Assembly (NCBI GenBank): GCA_017435305.1
Contig: JAFSFH010000003.1
Coordinates: 1 to 22,753, forward strand
DNA: 22,753 nt
Direction: 5' to 3'
Source of the DNA: Clostridia bacterium
GTDB taxonomy: Bacteria > Bacillota_A > Clostridia > Oscillospirales > Acutalibacteraceae
A model generated the notes under the pieces. That model was not told the origin of the DNA. It searched no databases and was given only the letters and a program-made list of their open reading frames with translations. This document shows positions 22,672 through 22,753 of the stretch, one piece after another. How positions within the stretch are numbered: the first letter of the stretch is position 1; each line of letters opens with the position of its first letter. The translations under genes and the position numbers were made by a program.

Positions 22672-22752
22672 CTATTTGTTCTCGAAAGGCATACAGCCTT
22701 TCATCGCCCCAATAGAATAAAAACCACTCAAAATCTGCTCGCTTTCAGGTCG
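22672..22752 (-). CDS. Possible C-terminal end of a minus-strand gene (partial)
   Basis: One minus-strand frame is open from the window edge to TAG at 22672-22674 and ends LSGFYSIGAMKGCMPFENK. The only support is the minus-strand terminator about 110 bp downstream and a hairpin (AAATCCG/CGGATTT, 22627-22633/22651-22657) just after the stop. The stretch is short and could equally be an intergenic repeat. The rest of 22470-22753 holds the Nudix promoter and terminator. Confidence 0.25.
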   Translation of the reverse strand, partial: RPESEQILSGFYSIGAMKGCMPFENK

Positions 22753-22753
22753 C

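Noticed and set aside
1..22753. tRNA, rRNA, CRISPR array, insertion sequence or known riboswitch
   Set aside because: I found no tRNA-like cloverleaf, spaced direct repeats of CRISPR type, transposase frame or recognisable riboswitch core on either strand by eye. A dedicated covariance-model search would be needed to exclude them.

Overview
The window looks like the chromosome of a high-GC, spore-forming gut Clostridium, most likely Oscillospirales/Ruminococcaceae-like. This is inferred from spoVT, a BspA-type leucine-rich-repeat surface protease, Listeria-Bacteroides (InlB B) repeats, strongly GC-ending codons and modular hairpin repeats between genes. I ran no database search, so the taxonomy is a judgement.

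Layout. Bases 1-75 are the tail of a secreted-type protein, followed by a terminator and about 300 bp of hairpin repeats without genes. On the minus strand, 2801-562 is a two-gene redox operon with its own promoter. The first gene is a five-TM membrane protein ending in a CxxC tail. The second is a polyferredoxin-like membrane protein fused to a TlpA/ResA-type thioredoxin domain. A divergent intergenic region then leads into a plus-strand transcription unit of about 16.7 kb (3070-19746). It holds a giant 3071-residue subtilisin-family (S8) surface protease, an oligopeptide ABC importer (binding lipoprotein, two permeases, two ATPases) and a small membrane protein, and it ends at a strong terminator. 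The order suggests that the protease cuts proteins outside the cell and the importer takes up the peptides.

After the terminator comes about 260 bp of a second hairpin-repeat cluster, then spoVT (minus). Next is a low-GC island (about 20.7-22.03 kb): a minus-strand Xre-type regulator divergent from a two-gene plus-strand operon (91-aa unknown protein, 155-aa four-TM protein) that has a perfect consensus sigma-A promoter. A bidirectional terminator separates it from a minus-strand MutT-like Nudix hydrolase. The last 280 bp hold the Nudix promoter, a minus-strand terminator and possibly the end of another minus-strand gene.

Most unusual points: (1) the giant protease carries, between two TM segments, 14 tandem 11-residue Lys/aromatic repeats, predicted to lie on the inner membrane face, and has extracellular domains on both sides of that hairpin; (2) the protease is encoded with a peptide importer; (3) an RNA hairpin with a GNRA-type loop sits between the binding-protein and permease genes; (4) a CxxC tail resembling the small CD1871A family is fused to a larger membrane protein beside an Fe-S/thioredoxin fusion; (5) the low-GC regulator island has an inverted repeat covering the spoVT ribosome binding site at its edge.
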